Assembly (NCBI GenBank): GCA_016927755.1
Contig: JAFGLZ010000212.1
Location: 1-60,372 of the forward strand
Length of the DNA stretch: 60,372 bases
Reading direction: 5' to 3'
Origin: Phycisphaerae bacterium
GTDB taxonomy: Bacteria; Planctomycetota; Phycisphaerae; UBA1845; JAFGLZ01
The position numbers and the translations under genes were made by a program. This document shows positions 25,158 to 34,159 of the stretch, in pieces. The stretch's first letter is position 1; each line of letters starts with the position of its first letter. Below the pieces are notes generated by a model. That model saw nothing but the letters and a program-made list of their open reading frames with translations. It searched no databases and was not told where the DNA came from.

Positions 25158-26076
25158 GGCGCGCCAGCCCTGGCTCGGCGATCGAGTTCGCTTCTTTCTG
25201 AGCTGTTACGGGCTGCTATTGGTCCCGATTACGCTGCTAACCGTGTTCGTCTACTTGCCCGTGGTCTGGGCGTTCACCAAGTCGCTCTATCAGTTCGAGG
25301 TCGGCGGTCCGGCTCGATTCGTCGGCGGGGGCAACTACGCCGAGTTCCTCACGCGGGATCCCACGACGTATCCGTCGATGCTGAACATGTTCCTCCTGAC
25401 GTTCTTCGCGGTAAGCGTGCGGTTGACGCTGCCGCTCGTCGTGGCCAAGGCGATCCACTCGTTGTCGAGCGATCGCGCCCGCTACGTGTATCGCATCGTG
25501 TTTCTCGTGCCGATCGTCGTGCCGATCATCGCGATCCAGTTGATCTGGCGCGGCCTGGTCTACGCCGATACCGGTCTTATCAACGAATTCATGCGCGTAA
25601 TCGGGCTGGGCGAGTACGGGCGGAGCTGGCTGATGGAGCCGACCACGGCCCTGATCGCCGTGGCCATGGTGGGCTTTCCGTTCGTCGGCGGGTTCGAGGT
25701 GCTGATCTACTACGCGGGGCTCTCGGCCATTCCGACCAGCGTCAACGAGGCGGCGAGGATCGAGGGCTGCACGGGCGTGCGTAAGTTCTTCCTGATCGAC
25801 GTTCCGCTGGTGCTCAGCCAGCTCAAGCTGATCCTCGTGCTGACGGTGATCGGGGGGATCCAGGGCTTCGAGAACGTCTTCGTGCTGACGCGGGGCGGGC
25901 CGGGCTTCAAGACGATGGTCCCGGGAATGTGGATGTACTTCAACGCGTTCAGCTTCCAGCGGATGGGCTACGCCTGTGCGATCGGCGTGGTGCTGTTCCT
26001 GCTGATCCTCGGGCTGACCCTGCTGAACCTGCGTTACTTCAAATCGGCCGAAGAGCTGAAGGAGCAGCAGATATGA
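25147..26076 (+). CDS. ABC sugar permease, MalF/UgpA type
   Basis: This 309-residue inner-membrane permease has six predicted helices, starting YGLLLVPITLLTVFVYLPVVWAF. The EAA loop that docks the ATPase is visible as SVNEAARIEGCTGVRKFFLIDVPL (E-A-A-x3-G near residue 200), followed by QGFENVFVLTRGGPG, the usual 'F..iy.lT.GGP' signature. Its start overlaps the binding-protein gene by 11 bases and its TGA overlaps the next ATG (ATGA), so the three genes are translated as one unit. No ABC ATPase gene is present; a shared MsmK/MalK-type ATPase elsewhere is presumed. Confidence 0.9.
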   Translation: MPDEARQPWLGDRVRFFLSCYGLLLVPITLLTVFVYLPVVWAFTKSLYQFEVGGPARFVGGGNYAEFLTRDPTTYPSMLNMFLLTFFAVSVRLTLPLVVAKAIHSLSSDRARYVYRIVFLVPIVVPIIAIQLIWRGLVYADTGLINEFMRVIGLGEYGRSWLMEPTTALIAVAMVGFPFVGGFEVLIYYAGLSAIPTSVNEAARIEGCTGVRKFFLIDVPLVLSQLKLILVLTVIGGIQGFENVFVLTRGGPGFKTMVPGMWMYFNAFSFQRMGYACAIGVVLFLLILGLTLLNLRYFKSAEELKEQQI

Positions 26077-27023
26077 AGCGCGGCCTTAGACACGAGCTGG
26101 CCCTGCACGGGTTCGTCCTCGTGTTCGCGGCGCTGGCGCTGCTGCCGTTCGTCTTCGTCGTGAACAACTCGTTCCGCACGAACAACGAGATCTTCCACTC
26201 GTTCTTCGGCGTGCCGCGCGCGCTGAAGGACATGGCCCTGGCCGCCAAGCGCGTCACGACCGGCAGCGACGAGGCCCTGACCGTCGTCGACGGCGACGAC
26301 GAGGTGCGCACCGCCCCGCCGCGGGAGGCCTTTGGCTACGCCTCGGATCGCGCGTTCAAGGGTTTTCGTCTGGCCTGGGACGTGCTGCGGGGCTACATGC
26401 TCAACAGCTTCTTCGTCAGCCTCGTGACGGCGGTCGGCGTGGTCCTGCTCGGGTCGATCTCGGCCTACGTGCTGTCGCGGTATCGGTTCCCCGGATCGAG
26501 GTTCATCTTCATCTACGTCATCTCGACGATGATGTTCCCGGGGGTCCTGACGCTCGTGCCGCTCTTCCTGCTGATCAAGGCAATGGGGCTGCTCAACTCG
26601 CATTGGGCGCTGATCCTGCCGTACGTGGCCGGCGGACAGGTCTTCGCGACGTTCGTGTTCAAGAGCTTCTTCGACGGCCTGCCCGAGGAGCTCTTCGAGG
26701 CCGCCCGAATCGACGGCGCGGGGCATGTGCGGCTCTACGTGAGCATCGTCCTGCCGCTGACCAAGCCCGTGCTGGCGGTGGTCCTGATCATGAACATCCT
26801 CTCCTCATGGAACAACTTCCTCTGGCCCTTCATCGTCAACACCGACGAGAACTACCACGTCGTCGCCTCGGGCCTGTTCGTCATGGCCAATACGTTCGGC
26901 GGGGCGAACTACAGCACGATGTTCGCGGCCTACATCCTGAGCAGCATTCCCCTACTGCTGCTGTTCATCTACGCGACGCGGCCTTTCATCGAGGGCGTGG
27001 CGTCCGGGGCGTTCAAGGCGTGA
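26073..27023 (+). CDS. ABC sugar permease, MalG/UgpE type
   Basis: This 316-residue permease starts at an ATG overlapping the previous stop (ATGA), with AAGGAG 9 bases upstream. Helix 1 is LHGFVLVFAALALLPFVFVVNNSF, and the core helices include FFVSLVTAVGVVLLGSISAYVLS. The EAA motif is EELFEAARIDGAGHVRLY. An unusual feature is a charged insertion of about 45 residues between helix 1 and the first core helix (ALAAKRVTTGSDEALTVVDG and on to PPREAFGYASDRAFK), which would face outside. Standard MalG-type proteins have a shorter loop. Together with the long binding protein this hints at an adapted docking surface. Confidence 0.9.
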   Translation: MKRGLRHELALHGFVLVFAALALLPFVFVVNNSFRTNNEIFHSFFGVPRALKDMALAAKRVTTGSDEALTVVDGDDEVRTAPPREAFGYASDRAFKGFRLAWDVLRGYMLNSFFVSLVTAVGVVLLGSISAYVLSRYRFPGSRFIFIYVISTMMFPGVLTLVPLFLLIKAMGLLNSHWALILPYVAGGQVFATFVFKSFFDGLPEELFEAARIDGAGHVRLYVSIVLPLTKPVLAVVLIMNILSSWNNFLWPFIVNTDENYHVVASGLFVMANTFGGANYSTMFAAYILSSIPLLLLFIYATRPFIEGVASGAFKA

Positions 27024-27099
27024 GCTGGCTGCAACAAGGATAACCCCAGCGCCCTGGCCGCCGGGCCGCATGATGGAACCAGCAGGTTCTGTCCGCCCC

Positions 27100-28518
27100 T
27101 CACCCCCGGCCTCCCTTCAACGCCGCCCACGCCTTGCGGTGCATCGGCGAAACGACGGCCTCGGTCAGGATCGGGTCCTGCGTCTCGGACAGGTGTCGGT
27201 GGAGCCGGGTGAGCAACTCCTTGCGGACCGTCGCGTGCGCCGGATCCTTCGCCAGGTCCTTCTGCTCCCATGGATCGTTCCGCAGGTCGTACAGCTCCGC
27301 GACCGGATGGTACGCCAGCGCGTGATTCGGCGGCTCGACGGTATCCGACCTCGGCCGCCACGACTGCGACGGGTCCATGAATGCCGGCGCCGACGAGAAG
27401 TTCACGATCAGCTTGTGCGTCTCGGTGCGGATGCACCGCCGCGGGTCGTAGTAGTCGTGGTAGGTGATCTCGCCGAAGACCTCCTTGCGCGGCTCGTAGG
27501 CACGCCCGTCCAAGAGCGCCGCCAGCGACCGGCCCTGGACGTTCTCGGGCACCGGGATCCCCAGCAGATCGAGGATCGTCGGCAGGTAGTCCACGTTCGA
27601 GACCAGGTGCGAGTGGACGCCGCCGCCGTGCCAGCCCTTGCGCGACGGAAGGCGCAGCATCAGCGCCACGGCCAGTCCCGGATCGTACAACGAGCATTTC
27701 GCCCGCGGCATCGCGTAGCCGTGATCGGTCGTGAAGATGACCAGCGTGTCCTGCCGGAGCCCGAGCCTGTCGACAGCCTCCAGCAGCCGCCCGTATTGCT
27801 CGTCCATGTGACGGACCGCGCCCTGCAGCTCGGCGAGCTCGGTCCGCGTGCCCTCGGTGTCGCGGAGAAAGCCCGGCACGCTCACGCCCAGCGAATCGTC
27901 CGGGCGGAGGTGCGTGCCCAGGAACCCCATGTGATCCGACGCCTTCGGGTCCTCGCCGCCGAGGCGGTGCGGCTCGATGCACCCGGCCTGGATGTAGAAC
28001 GGCTTATCCGTCCGCCGGGCAGACTCTTCGAGCAGCCCGATCGTCTTGTCGACGACCTGCTTGGCCTTGCCGCCGCCTTCATAGCGCTGCAGGCCGCAAC
28101 GTTTCGGACCGCCGTGCGTCTCGTGGATCACGCCGACCCCCGCCGTGGCGTAGCCCGCGTCGGCCAGGATCTGCCCCAAGTGCCGCTCGTCCGGATGCAG
28201 GTCCCACGCAAAATCCGCGTGACACAAGCCCATCACGCCGTTGTTGTGCGGATAGCGCCCGGTGAAGATCGACGCTCGGGACGGACTGCACTGCGGAGCC
28301 GTGCAGAAGCTCCGCTCGAACCGGACGCCCTCCGACGCCAGCCGATCCAGGTTCGGCGTCCGCACCGTCTTGACGCCGTAGCAGTGCAGGTAGGTACCCA
28401 GATCGTGGCAGTGCAACAGCAGGACGTTCGGGCGTTTGGCGGGAATGTTCGATGCCGCTGCCTGGCCGGCCGAGGCCGCAAATGCAAGCCCGCCCAGCAT
28501 GAGCTCTCGTCTGTTCAT
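27100..28518 (-). CDS. Secreted sulfatase
   Basis: This 472-residue S1-family sulfatase has a signal peptide with twin arginines (MNRRELMLGGLAFAASAGQA), typical of planctomycete exported sulfatases. RPNVLLLHCHDLGTYLHCYG gives the first metal site, with Asp39 in place of the more usual Asp-Asp pair. The formylglycine motif is Cys77-S-P-S-R followed by ASIFTGRYPHNNGV. LVIFTTDHGYAMPRAK holds further metal ligands. The ATG at 28518 has GGAG 7 bases upstream. It is convergent with the ABC importer, whose last gene ends 77 bases from this stop. Together with the sulfatase at 21642 it brackets the importer: outside desulfation, uptake, then inside desulfation. Confidence 0.9.
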   Translation of the reverse strand: MNRRELMLGGLAFAASAGQAAASNIPAKRPNVLLLHCHDLGTYLHCYGVKTVRTPNLDRLASEGVRFERSFCTAPQCSPSRASIFTGRYPHNNGVMGLCHADFAWDLHPDERHLGQILADAGYATAGVGVIHETHGGPKRCGLQRYEGGGKAKQVVDKTIGLLEESARRTDKPFYIQAGCIEPHRLGGEDPKASDHMGFLGTHLRPDDSLGVSVPGFLRDTEGTRTELAELQGAVRHMDEQYGRLLEAVDRLGLRQDTLVIFTTDHGYAMPRAKCSLYDPGLAVALMLRLPSRKGWHGGGVHSHLVSNVDYLPTILDLLGIPVPENVQGRSLAALLDGRAYEPRKEVFGEITYHDYYDPRRCIRTETHKLIVNFSSAPAFMDPSQSWRPRSDTVEPPNHALAYHPVAELYDLRNDPWEQKDLAKDPAHATVRKELLTRLHRHLSETQDPILTEAVVSPMHRKAWAALKGGRG

Positions 28519-28913
28519 GGTTCAGCTCCAAGCACAGCCTCGACCGCCCCCCTTCGTGCTCCTGATTGAACTGATCCCAACCATAAGGCAGGAAACCCAC
28601 GCCGTCCACAGACCTTGGCGGCGGGCCCGGCGCACACCGGAAGCATGACCGCGAAAGCAAAGCTGCCATTCCTGGCCGAAGCATCGCCGGCGTCGACCGA
28701 AAACGCTACCTTGCGCAGGATGGCGATCCGGCGATCGCCTTCTTGGACTCCGTTGGGGGCCAACAACATCCATATTCTCTTCTTAGCGACTGGAGACACT
28801 CGCGGAATCGGATCGATATTAGTCACTGAAGGGATCTGGTTTCCATTCTGGTGCCAAATCGGTCACGACCGAGGGGGCTCCGTCACGGCCGCCCCGGTCG
28901 CACGCACGGAATC
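28519..28913. other. Divergent intergenic region, nothing recognisable
   Basis: This 395-base gap lies between a secreted sulfatase (minus) and a sensor kinase (plus). It holds no gene, and I see no convincing promoter pair or hairpin. Confidence 0.4.
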
Positions 28914-31304
28914 ATGGAACTCGGAGAGGAGGAAGATCACCTGTCCGCGACGGAAGTCGAGAAGCTCTGCGCCAGGATCGTTGAGCTGGAAGCGGCCCTT
29001 GCCGAGCAGCAACAGCTCGGGCCAGCGCTTCGCGCTACCTGCGAGGAACTCCGCTGCCTTGCGGAGAACTCCCGCGACGTGCTCTGGGTCTTGACGCCCG
29101 AAGAGCCGAGGCGAACCCTCTACGTCAACACCGCCTTTGAGGACGTCTGGCAGCGACCGTGCGACGCCCTTCGCCAGAACCCCGCTGTCTTCGAGCAGGC
29201 GGTCCATGACGAGGACAGACCGCACGTTCGCCGGTCCCTGACCGGTCTGTGTCAGGGCGGACTGACGTGGAACGACGAGTTCCGGGTCGTCCGACCGGAC
29301 GGGAGCGTCCGCACGGTTCGCGCCCGAGGAGTCCGTGTGGGATCGGCCGAACCCGGGAGCCGTCACGTGGCCGTTGTCATCCAAGACGTCACGGCGGACA
29401 ACCTCGCCTCCTTGCTCGACCACATCGGCGACAGCATCGTCGCGACGGACCTTCACGGGAGAATCACCTACGTCAATCAGGCACTCGCCCAGAGGCTGAA
29501 GCGGTCTTGTCGAGAGCTGGTCGGCACGAGCGTGTCGATCTTCGGCGAGGACACCTCTCGGGGGGCCTCGCGGAGCCAGATCCTCCAATCGACCCTCAAG
29601 ACGGGCGCCTGGCAGGGCGAGGTCGCTAGCACGGCCAAGGACGGATCCGAGATCGTCATGGACACCCGCACCTGGATGCTCCGGGACCAAACCGGCAAGG
29701 CCTTCGGATTCTGCGGCGTCGCCACGGACATCACCGACCGCAAGCGAACGGAAGAGGCCTGGCGGGAGAGCGAGGAACGATACCGCGGCGTCTTCTCCGC
29801 AAGCGTCGACGGCATCATGATCGGCACCCCGGATTGGCACGTCTTGGACGCCAACCCGGCGGCCTGCGAGCTTCACCGATGCTCCCGGGAGGAGCTGCTC
29901 GGACTGTCAGCCTACGACCTCGTTCATCCCGACTATGCCGATACGGTGGTCGAGGCGCGGCGGGCCCTGGACGAGCTCGGGCGTTTCTTCGTCGAGACCG
30001 TTTTCCGCCGCAGGGACGGCGCCACCGTCGCCGTGGACGTCTCCGGAAGACACTTCCAACACAACGGGGAGCCGCACATTCTGGTCGTGATCCGGGACAT
30101 CACGGAACGCAAACGCGCCGAGGAGACCTTGAGGGCCTCCGAGACGAGGTACCGCCAGCTCTACGAACACTCCACGGACGGCATCGTCAGTTGCGACATG
30201 GACGGAACGATCCTCCGCTGCAACCCGGCCTATGAGAGAATGGTCGGATACGCGATCGAGGAACTGCGATCCTTGACGATCTGGGACCTGACCCCGGAGA
30301 AGTGGCACGAGCAGCTTTCCAGGATCGTCAGAGAAGGCATTGTTCCTCGGGGATACTCCGACCCCTACGAGAAGGAGTATCGCCGGAAGGACGGCACGAT
30401 CGTTCCGATCGAGGTCAATGCCTTCTTGATCCGCGGCGATCAGGGGCAGCCGGCCGGGATGTGGGGCATCGCCAGGGATGCCTCCGAGCGAAAGCGATCC
30501 GAGGAGCTCGTTCGCCGGCATCAGTCCGAGTTGGCCCACGCATCCAGATTGAGCCTGATGGGCGAAATGGCGGCCGGTCTCGCCCATGAGCTGAATCAAC
30601 CCCTCGGAGCCATCGCCAACTACGCCGGATCCTGCATCGAGCGACTGCAATCGGAGCCGTCAGACACGGAGAAGGTCCTGGTCGACCTCGCCAAGATCAC
30701 CCATCAGGCGGAACGAGCGGGCCAGGTCATCCGGAACATTCGAGCTTTTCTGAGGAAACAGCAGGATCGTCGGTTGGCCCTCGATATCAATGACGTCATC
30801 CGGGACGCCGTCCACCTCGCCGAAAGCGAGGCCGTCCGATCCGGGATCCCAATCGAGCTGAGCCTGACCCCGGCGCTTCCCCCGGTGGAGGTCGTTGCGA
30901 TCGAGATCGAGCAGGTTCTGGTGAACCTCATCAGAAACGCCCTGGAATCCATGCACGATGCCGACCCGGCGGACAAAAGGCTGCTGATTTCCAGCGGCCC
31001 GCACGGCGACGGCGGCATCGTGGTGTCGGTCCGCGACTGGGGCTCCGGAATCCCTCCGGATCTCTTGGGGCACCTCTTCGACCCGTTTCTGACGACCAAG
31101 CCCGGCGGAATGGGCATGGGGTTGGCCATCTCGCGAAGGATCGTCGAGGCCCACGGGGGCCGGCTTTGGACCGCGGAGAACCATGGAGAGGGAACGACCT
31201 TCACCTTCTCGCTGCCCCCGCCCAGAAGGACGACAACACTCCCGTCGTCTGACGTAGTCGCCGTGAATGACTCGGACGCCGGGCCGGCGGGCCTCCATGC
31301 ATGA
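28914..31304 (+). CDS. Cytoplasmic multi-PAS sensor histidine kinase (FixL-like)
   Basis: This is a 796-residue kinase with no membrane helix. A short N-terminal coiled segment (SATEVEKLCARIVELEAALAEQ) precedes four PAS domains, at roughly residues 45-165, 170-290, 292-415 and 417-540. Each ends in a PAC-like sequence such as VIQDVT, GVATDITDRKR, VIRDITERKR or GIARDASERKR. The HisKA domain carries GEMAAGLAHELNQPLGAIAN with the phospho-accepting His. The HATPase has LVNLIRNALESM (N box), DWGSGIP (G1), FDPFLTTKPGGMGMGLAIS (F/G2) and GEGTTFTFSLP. The FixL/DctB-type H box suggests an NtrC-like or two-step partner, but no response regulator follows. Start choice: ATG 28914 lacks a good ribosome site; the frame is open to 28851. 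It is followed after 170 bases by a flavin-type oxidase and a PEP-synthase-like gene on the same strand. Confidence 0.9.
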   Translation: MELGEEEDHLSATEVEKLCARIVELEAALAEQQQLGPALRATCEELRCLAENSRDVLWVLTPEEPRRTLYVNTAFEDVWQRPCDALRQNPAVFEQAVHDEDRPHVRRSLTGLCQGGLTWNDEFRVVRPDGSVRTVRARGVRVGSAEPGSRHVAVVIQDVTADNLASLLDHIGDSIVATDLHGRITYVNQALAQRLKRSCRELVGTSVSIFGEDTSRGASRSQILQSTLKTGAWQGEVASTAKDGSEIVMDTRTWMLRDQTGKAFGFCGVATDITDRKRTEEAWRESEERYRGVFSASVDGIMIGTPDWHVLDANPAACELHRCSREELLGLSAYDLVHPDYADTVVEARRALDELGRFFVETVFRRRDGATVAVDVSGRHFQHNGEPHILVVIRDITERKRAEETLRASETRYRQLYEHSTDGIVSCDMDGTILRCNPAYERMVGYAIEELRSLTIWDLTPEKWHEQLSRIVREGIVPRGYSDPYEKEYRRKDGTIVPIEVNAFLIRGDQGQPAGMWGIARDASERKRSEELVRRHQSELAHASRLSLMGEMAAGLAHELNQPLGAIANYAGSCIERLQSEPSDTEKVLVDLAKITHQAERAGQVIRNIRAFLRKQQDRRLALDINDVIRDAVHLAESEAVRSGIPIELSLTPALPPVEVVAIEIEQVLVNLIRNALESMHDADPADKRLLISSGPHGDGGIVVSVRDWGSGIPPDLLGHLFDPFLTTKPGGMGMGLAISRRIVEAHGGRLWTAENHGEGTTFTFSLPPPRRTTTLPSSDVVAVNDSDAGPAGLHA

Positions 31305-31474
31305 GTTCCCCGCCGAGCCCTTGACGACGCCATCCGAGGCGTGTCAAGTAATATACGCAAGTCTCTCAGAGAAGCCGGACGCGCTCCTCGTGCCGGACTC
31401 GATTCGCCCCGCTCTCGAGCGCGGTCCCGGAAGAAACCCGGCCAGAGGGGCATCGATCCTTCGGAGGCCCCACC

Positions 31475-31927
31475 GTGAACATCGAACCGGAGACGTCTGA
31501 CGAGTTGCGGGCGCTACTCGAGTCCCAGAGGCTGGCCGTCCTCTCCACGCACGACAAGGGAGCGCCCTATGCGAGCCTCGTGGCATTCGCCTCGACTCCC
31601 GACGTCCGCCACCTGATCTTCGCCACCAGTCGATCGACACGCAAGTACCGCAACCTGTCCGACGACGGTCGCGCGGCGATGCTCATCGACAATCGCTCGA
31701 ATATGGAAAGCGACTTCCACACCGCCGCGGCCGTTACCGCAACCGGTACGGCTCGCGAGCTCGAAGGACCTGAAAGGGACGAGTTCGGCACGATCTACAC
31801 CGGCAGGCATCCTTACCTGTGCGATTTCCTCGCGTCCCCGACGTGCGCGCTGTTCCGCCTCACCGTGGACACCTGTTACCTGGTGACGCGGTTCCAGCAC
31901 GTCGTCGAGATCCACGTGAACCCATGA
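31475..31927 (+). CDS. Pyridoxamine 5'-phosphate oxidase-family protein
   Basis: This 150-residue split-barrel flavin-binding protein starts at GTG 31475, with CGGAGG about 7 bases upstream. Family features are LLESQRLAVLSTHDKGAPYAS, LIFATSRSTRKYRNL, the 'S/T-x-K..Nl' FMN-phosphate contact, and AAMLIDNRSN followed by AAVTATGTARELEG. The length matches single-domain PNPOx-like or HugZ N-terminal proteins. True PdxH is longer and has an Arg-rich C terminus, so this is probably an FMN- or heme-dependent reductase or oxidase of unknown substrate. Its last codons overlap the next gene (ATGA), so it is translationally coupled to the PEP-synthase-like enzyme. Confidence 0.75.
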   Translation: MNIEPETSDELRALLESQRLAVLSTHDKGAPYASLVAFASTPDVRHLIFATSRSTRKYRNLSDDGRAAMLIDNRSNMESDFHTAAAVTATGTARELEGPERDEFGTIYTGRHPYLCDFLASPTCALFRLTVDTCYLVTRFQHVVEIHVNP

Positions 31928-34092
31928 GTTTCATCACGGACCTCAAAGACATCGACGAAGCGGATCGACTACGCGTCGGCGGCAAGGCCTGGGCGCTGTG
32001 CCGCCTCATCGGCCGGGGCCTGACGGTGCCGGGCGGCCTGGTGATCCGCGGCGACGCCTACGACGCATACGTCAGCCGAACCGGGCTCCGCGAACGCATC
32101 CTACTCGAGCTCAATCGCAAGGACTTCCGCGATATGCGATGGGAGGAGATGTGGGACGCCTCCCTCAGAATCCGCAATATGTTCCTGCGTTCGGCCATGC
32201 CCGATGACCTCGCCGACGAGATCGCCAAGGCCGTCGCCGACAAGATCGGCAAGCGCCCCGTCGTGGTCCGCTCGTCGGCGGCGCAGGAGGACTCGGCCAA
32301 GACCTCCTTCGCGGGCCTGCACGAATCGATCGTCAACGTGCGCGGGACTGCGGCCGTCCTCGACGCGGTTCGAACCGTCTGGGCATCGCTTTGGTCCGAC
32401 GCCGCCCTGCTCTACCGCCAAGAGCTCGACCTCGACGTCGAGGCCAGCACCATGGCCGTCGTCATCCAGGAAATCGTCGACGGGCGGACATCCGGCGTGG
32501 TCTTCAGCCGGGGATTCGACGAGCCCGACCATGCCGTCATCGAGGCCGTCCACGGCTTGAACCAGGGCCTCGTCGACGGCAGCGTCGAGCCCGATCGCTG
32601 GATCGTCGATCGATCCTCCGGCAGGATCGTCTCCCATCATGCTCCTCGACGCGACCGGATCCTGGTCGCCTGCCCGGAGGGCACCCGCCTCGAGGCCTTG
32701 CCTGAGAGCGCCGCCGCCGACCCGCCCTTGAGCGAGAACGACGTCGCCCGGGTCCGCGAGCTCGCCGCTGCCTGCGAATCGATCTTCGGAGCCGCGCAGG
32801 ACGTCGAATGGACGATCCGTGACGACGTGTTGTACGCGCTTCAATCCCGTCCGATCACCACGCCCACGGCGGGGGATCAGGACGATCGCCGCTGGTATCT
32901 GACGTTGCGAAGAAGCTTCGACAACCTCCGGACCCTTCGCGATCGGATCGAAGGCGAGCTCATCCCCGCCATGATCGAGGAGGCCCGGCGCCTCGCCGAA
33001 ACGAGCGTCGCCGCGCTGTCCGACGCCGAACTCGCCGACGAGATCCAACGGCGTCGAGCCTGTCACAAGAAATGGGTCGACGTCTACTGGGCCGAGTTCA
33101 TCCCGTTCGCGCACGGCGCCAGGCTCTTCGGCCAGGTCTACAACGACGCGGTTCGACCGAAGGATCCGTACGAGTTCGTGGATCTGCTCCGAGAGACCAA
33201 GATGGTCTCCGTCCAGCGGAATCGGATGCTGGAAGACATGGCCCGCCAGCTCCGTGAAACCCCAGGCCTGGCCGAGAAGGCCGGCTTGGGTCAGCTCGAC
33301 GAGTCCAGCCCCTTCGTGCGGACGCTGGAAACCTTCATCGCCAGATTCGGCGATCAGTCGCTGCCGATGGATCGCATCGAGCAAAGGCGAGAGAAGCTCA
33401 TCGGTCTGCTTTTCGAGATGGCCCGCCGCCCCACCGCCAAGTCCGCGGCCAAGGACCCGGAGGCCCTCGCGCAAGCATTCCTGCTGCAATTCAAGGACGA
33501 GGAGCGATCCCGCGCCGCCGAGTTGCTCGACCTGGCGCGAACCAGCTACCGTCTTCGCGACGACGACAACATCTACCTGGGCAAGATCGAGTCGCAGCTC
33601 CTGGCCGCTACGGATGAAGGACGGCGCCGTCTCGAAGCGCGCGTGCCCTTCGATCCGTCAGGCATCGAGCCCGACGACGTCGCCCGCGCCCTGCGAGACC
33701 CCGGCTTCATCCCCGAACCCCCGACCGTCGACGCCGAGCCCACACGGGAGTTCGACATCAAGCCCCGGCAGCTCACCGGACAGCCCGCCGGCCCCGGCAT
33801 AGCCACCGGCAGCGCCCGGTTGATCCGGACCCGATCCGACCTCTTCGCCTTCAAGGTGGGCGAGGTCCTCGTCTGCGACGCCATCGACCCCAACATGACC
33901 TTCGTCGTCCCGCTCGCCGCCGGCATCGTCGAGCGGCGCGGGGGCATGCTCATCCACGGTGCGATCATCGCCAGGGAATACGCCCGGCCCTGCGTGACCG
34001 GCGTCCCCGACGCCACCGAGCTCATCCGGACCGGCGATCGCGTCACGGTCGACGGGCACCTCGGCATCGTGACCGTCAGCCAGTCGGACTAA
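31924..34092 (+). CDS. PEP synthase/rifampin phosphotransferase-like enzyme without PEP-binding barrel
   Basis: This 722-residue protein starts inside the stop of the preceding gene. Residues 1-320 form the ATP-grasp PPDK_N domain: LRVGGKAWALCRLI, VVVRSSAAQEDSAKTSFAG (the 'RSSaxxEDs...aGq..t' loop), AVIQEIVDGRTSGVVFSR and IFGAAQDVEWTI followed by LQSRPIT. A middle helical region (about 330-610) has no similarity I know. The C-terminal swivelling domain (about 635-722) has the phospho-His motif MLIHGAIIAREYARPCVTG. The order ATP-grasp, variable domain, His domain matches rifampin phosphotransferase rather than PpsA, which ends in a TIM barrel. ATP-driven phosphorylation of an unknown acceptor through phosphohistidine is therefore predicted. 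The gene follows a PAS kinase and a flavin protein and ends at a hairpin terminator. Confidence 0.8.
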   Translation: MSFITDLKDIDEADRLRVGGKAWALCRLIGRGLTVPGGLVIRGDAYDAYVSRTGLRERILLELNRKDFRDMRWEEMWDASLRIRNMFLRSAMPDDLADEIAKAVADKIGKRPVVVRSSAAQEDSAKTSFAGLHESIVNVRGTAAVLDAVRTVWASLWSDAALLYRQELDLDVEASTMAVVIQEIVDGRTSGVVFSRGFDEPDHAVIEAVHGLNQGLVDGSVEPDRWIVDRSSGRIVSHHAPRRDRILVACPEGTRLEALPESAAADPPLSENDVARVRELAAACESIFGAAQDVEWTIRDDVLYALQSRPITTPTAGDQDDRRWYLTLRRSFDNLRTLRDRIEGELIPAMIEEARRLAETSVAALSDAELADEIQRRRACHKKWVDVYWAEFIPFAHGARLFGQVYNDAVRPKDPYEFVDLLRETKMVSVQRNRMLEDMARQLRETPGLAEKAGLGQLDESSPFVRTLETFIARFGDQSLPMDRIEQRREKLIGLLFEMARRPTAKSAAKDPEALAQAFLLQFKDEERSRAAELLDLARTSYRLRDDDNIYLGKIESQLLAATDEGRRRLEARVPFDPSGIEPDDVARALRDPGFIPEPPTVDAEPTREFDIKPRQLTGQPAGPGIATGSARLIRTRSDLFAFKVGEVLVCDAIDPNMTFVVPLAAGIVERRGGMLIHGAIIAREYARPCVTGVPDATELIRTGDRVTVDGHLGIVTVSQSD

Positions 34093-34122
34093 TGCTCCAT
34101 CGCGAGTCATGTGATGGACTGA

Positions 34123-34141
34123 GGAGGGCGCCTCGCCCTCC
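34123..34141. terminator. Hairpin between convergent genes, likely bidirectional terminator
   Basis: GGAGGGCG-CCT-CGCCCTCC is a perfect 8-base-pair, GC-rich hairpin in the 67-base gap between the two convergent stops at 34092 and 34160. A T run is lacking on both sides, so termination efficiency is uncertain. Confidence 0.5.
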
Positions 34142-34159
34142 CCAGGCATCTTCAAGGCG

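Noticed and set aside
27076..27089. GAACC-AGCA-GGTTC hairpin between convergent genes as terminator
   Set aside because: The stem is only 5 pairs and has no T run; too weak to call.
32101..33489. 462-codon minus-strand frame
   Set aside because: It is the shadow of the PEP-synthase-like gene, which shows ATP-grasp and phospho-His motifs.
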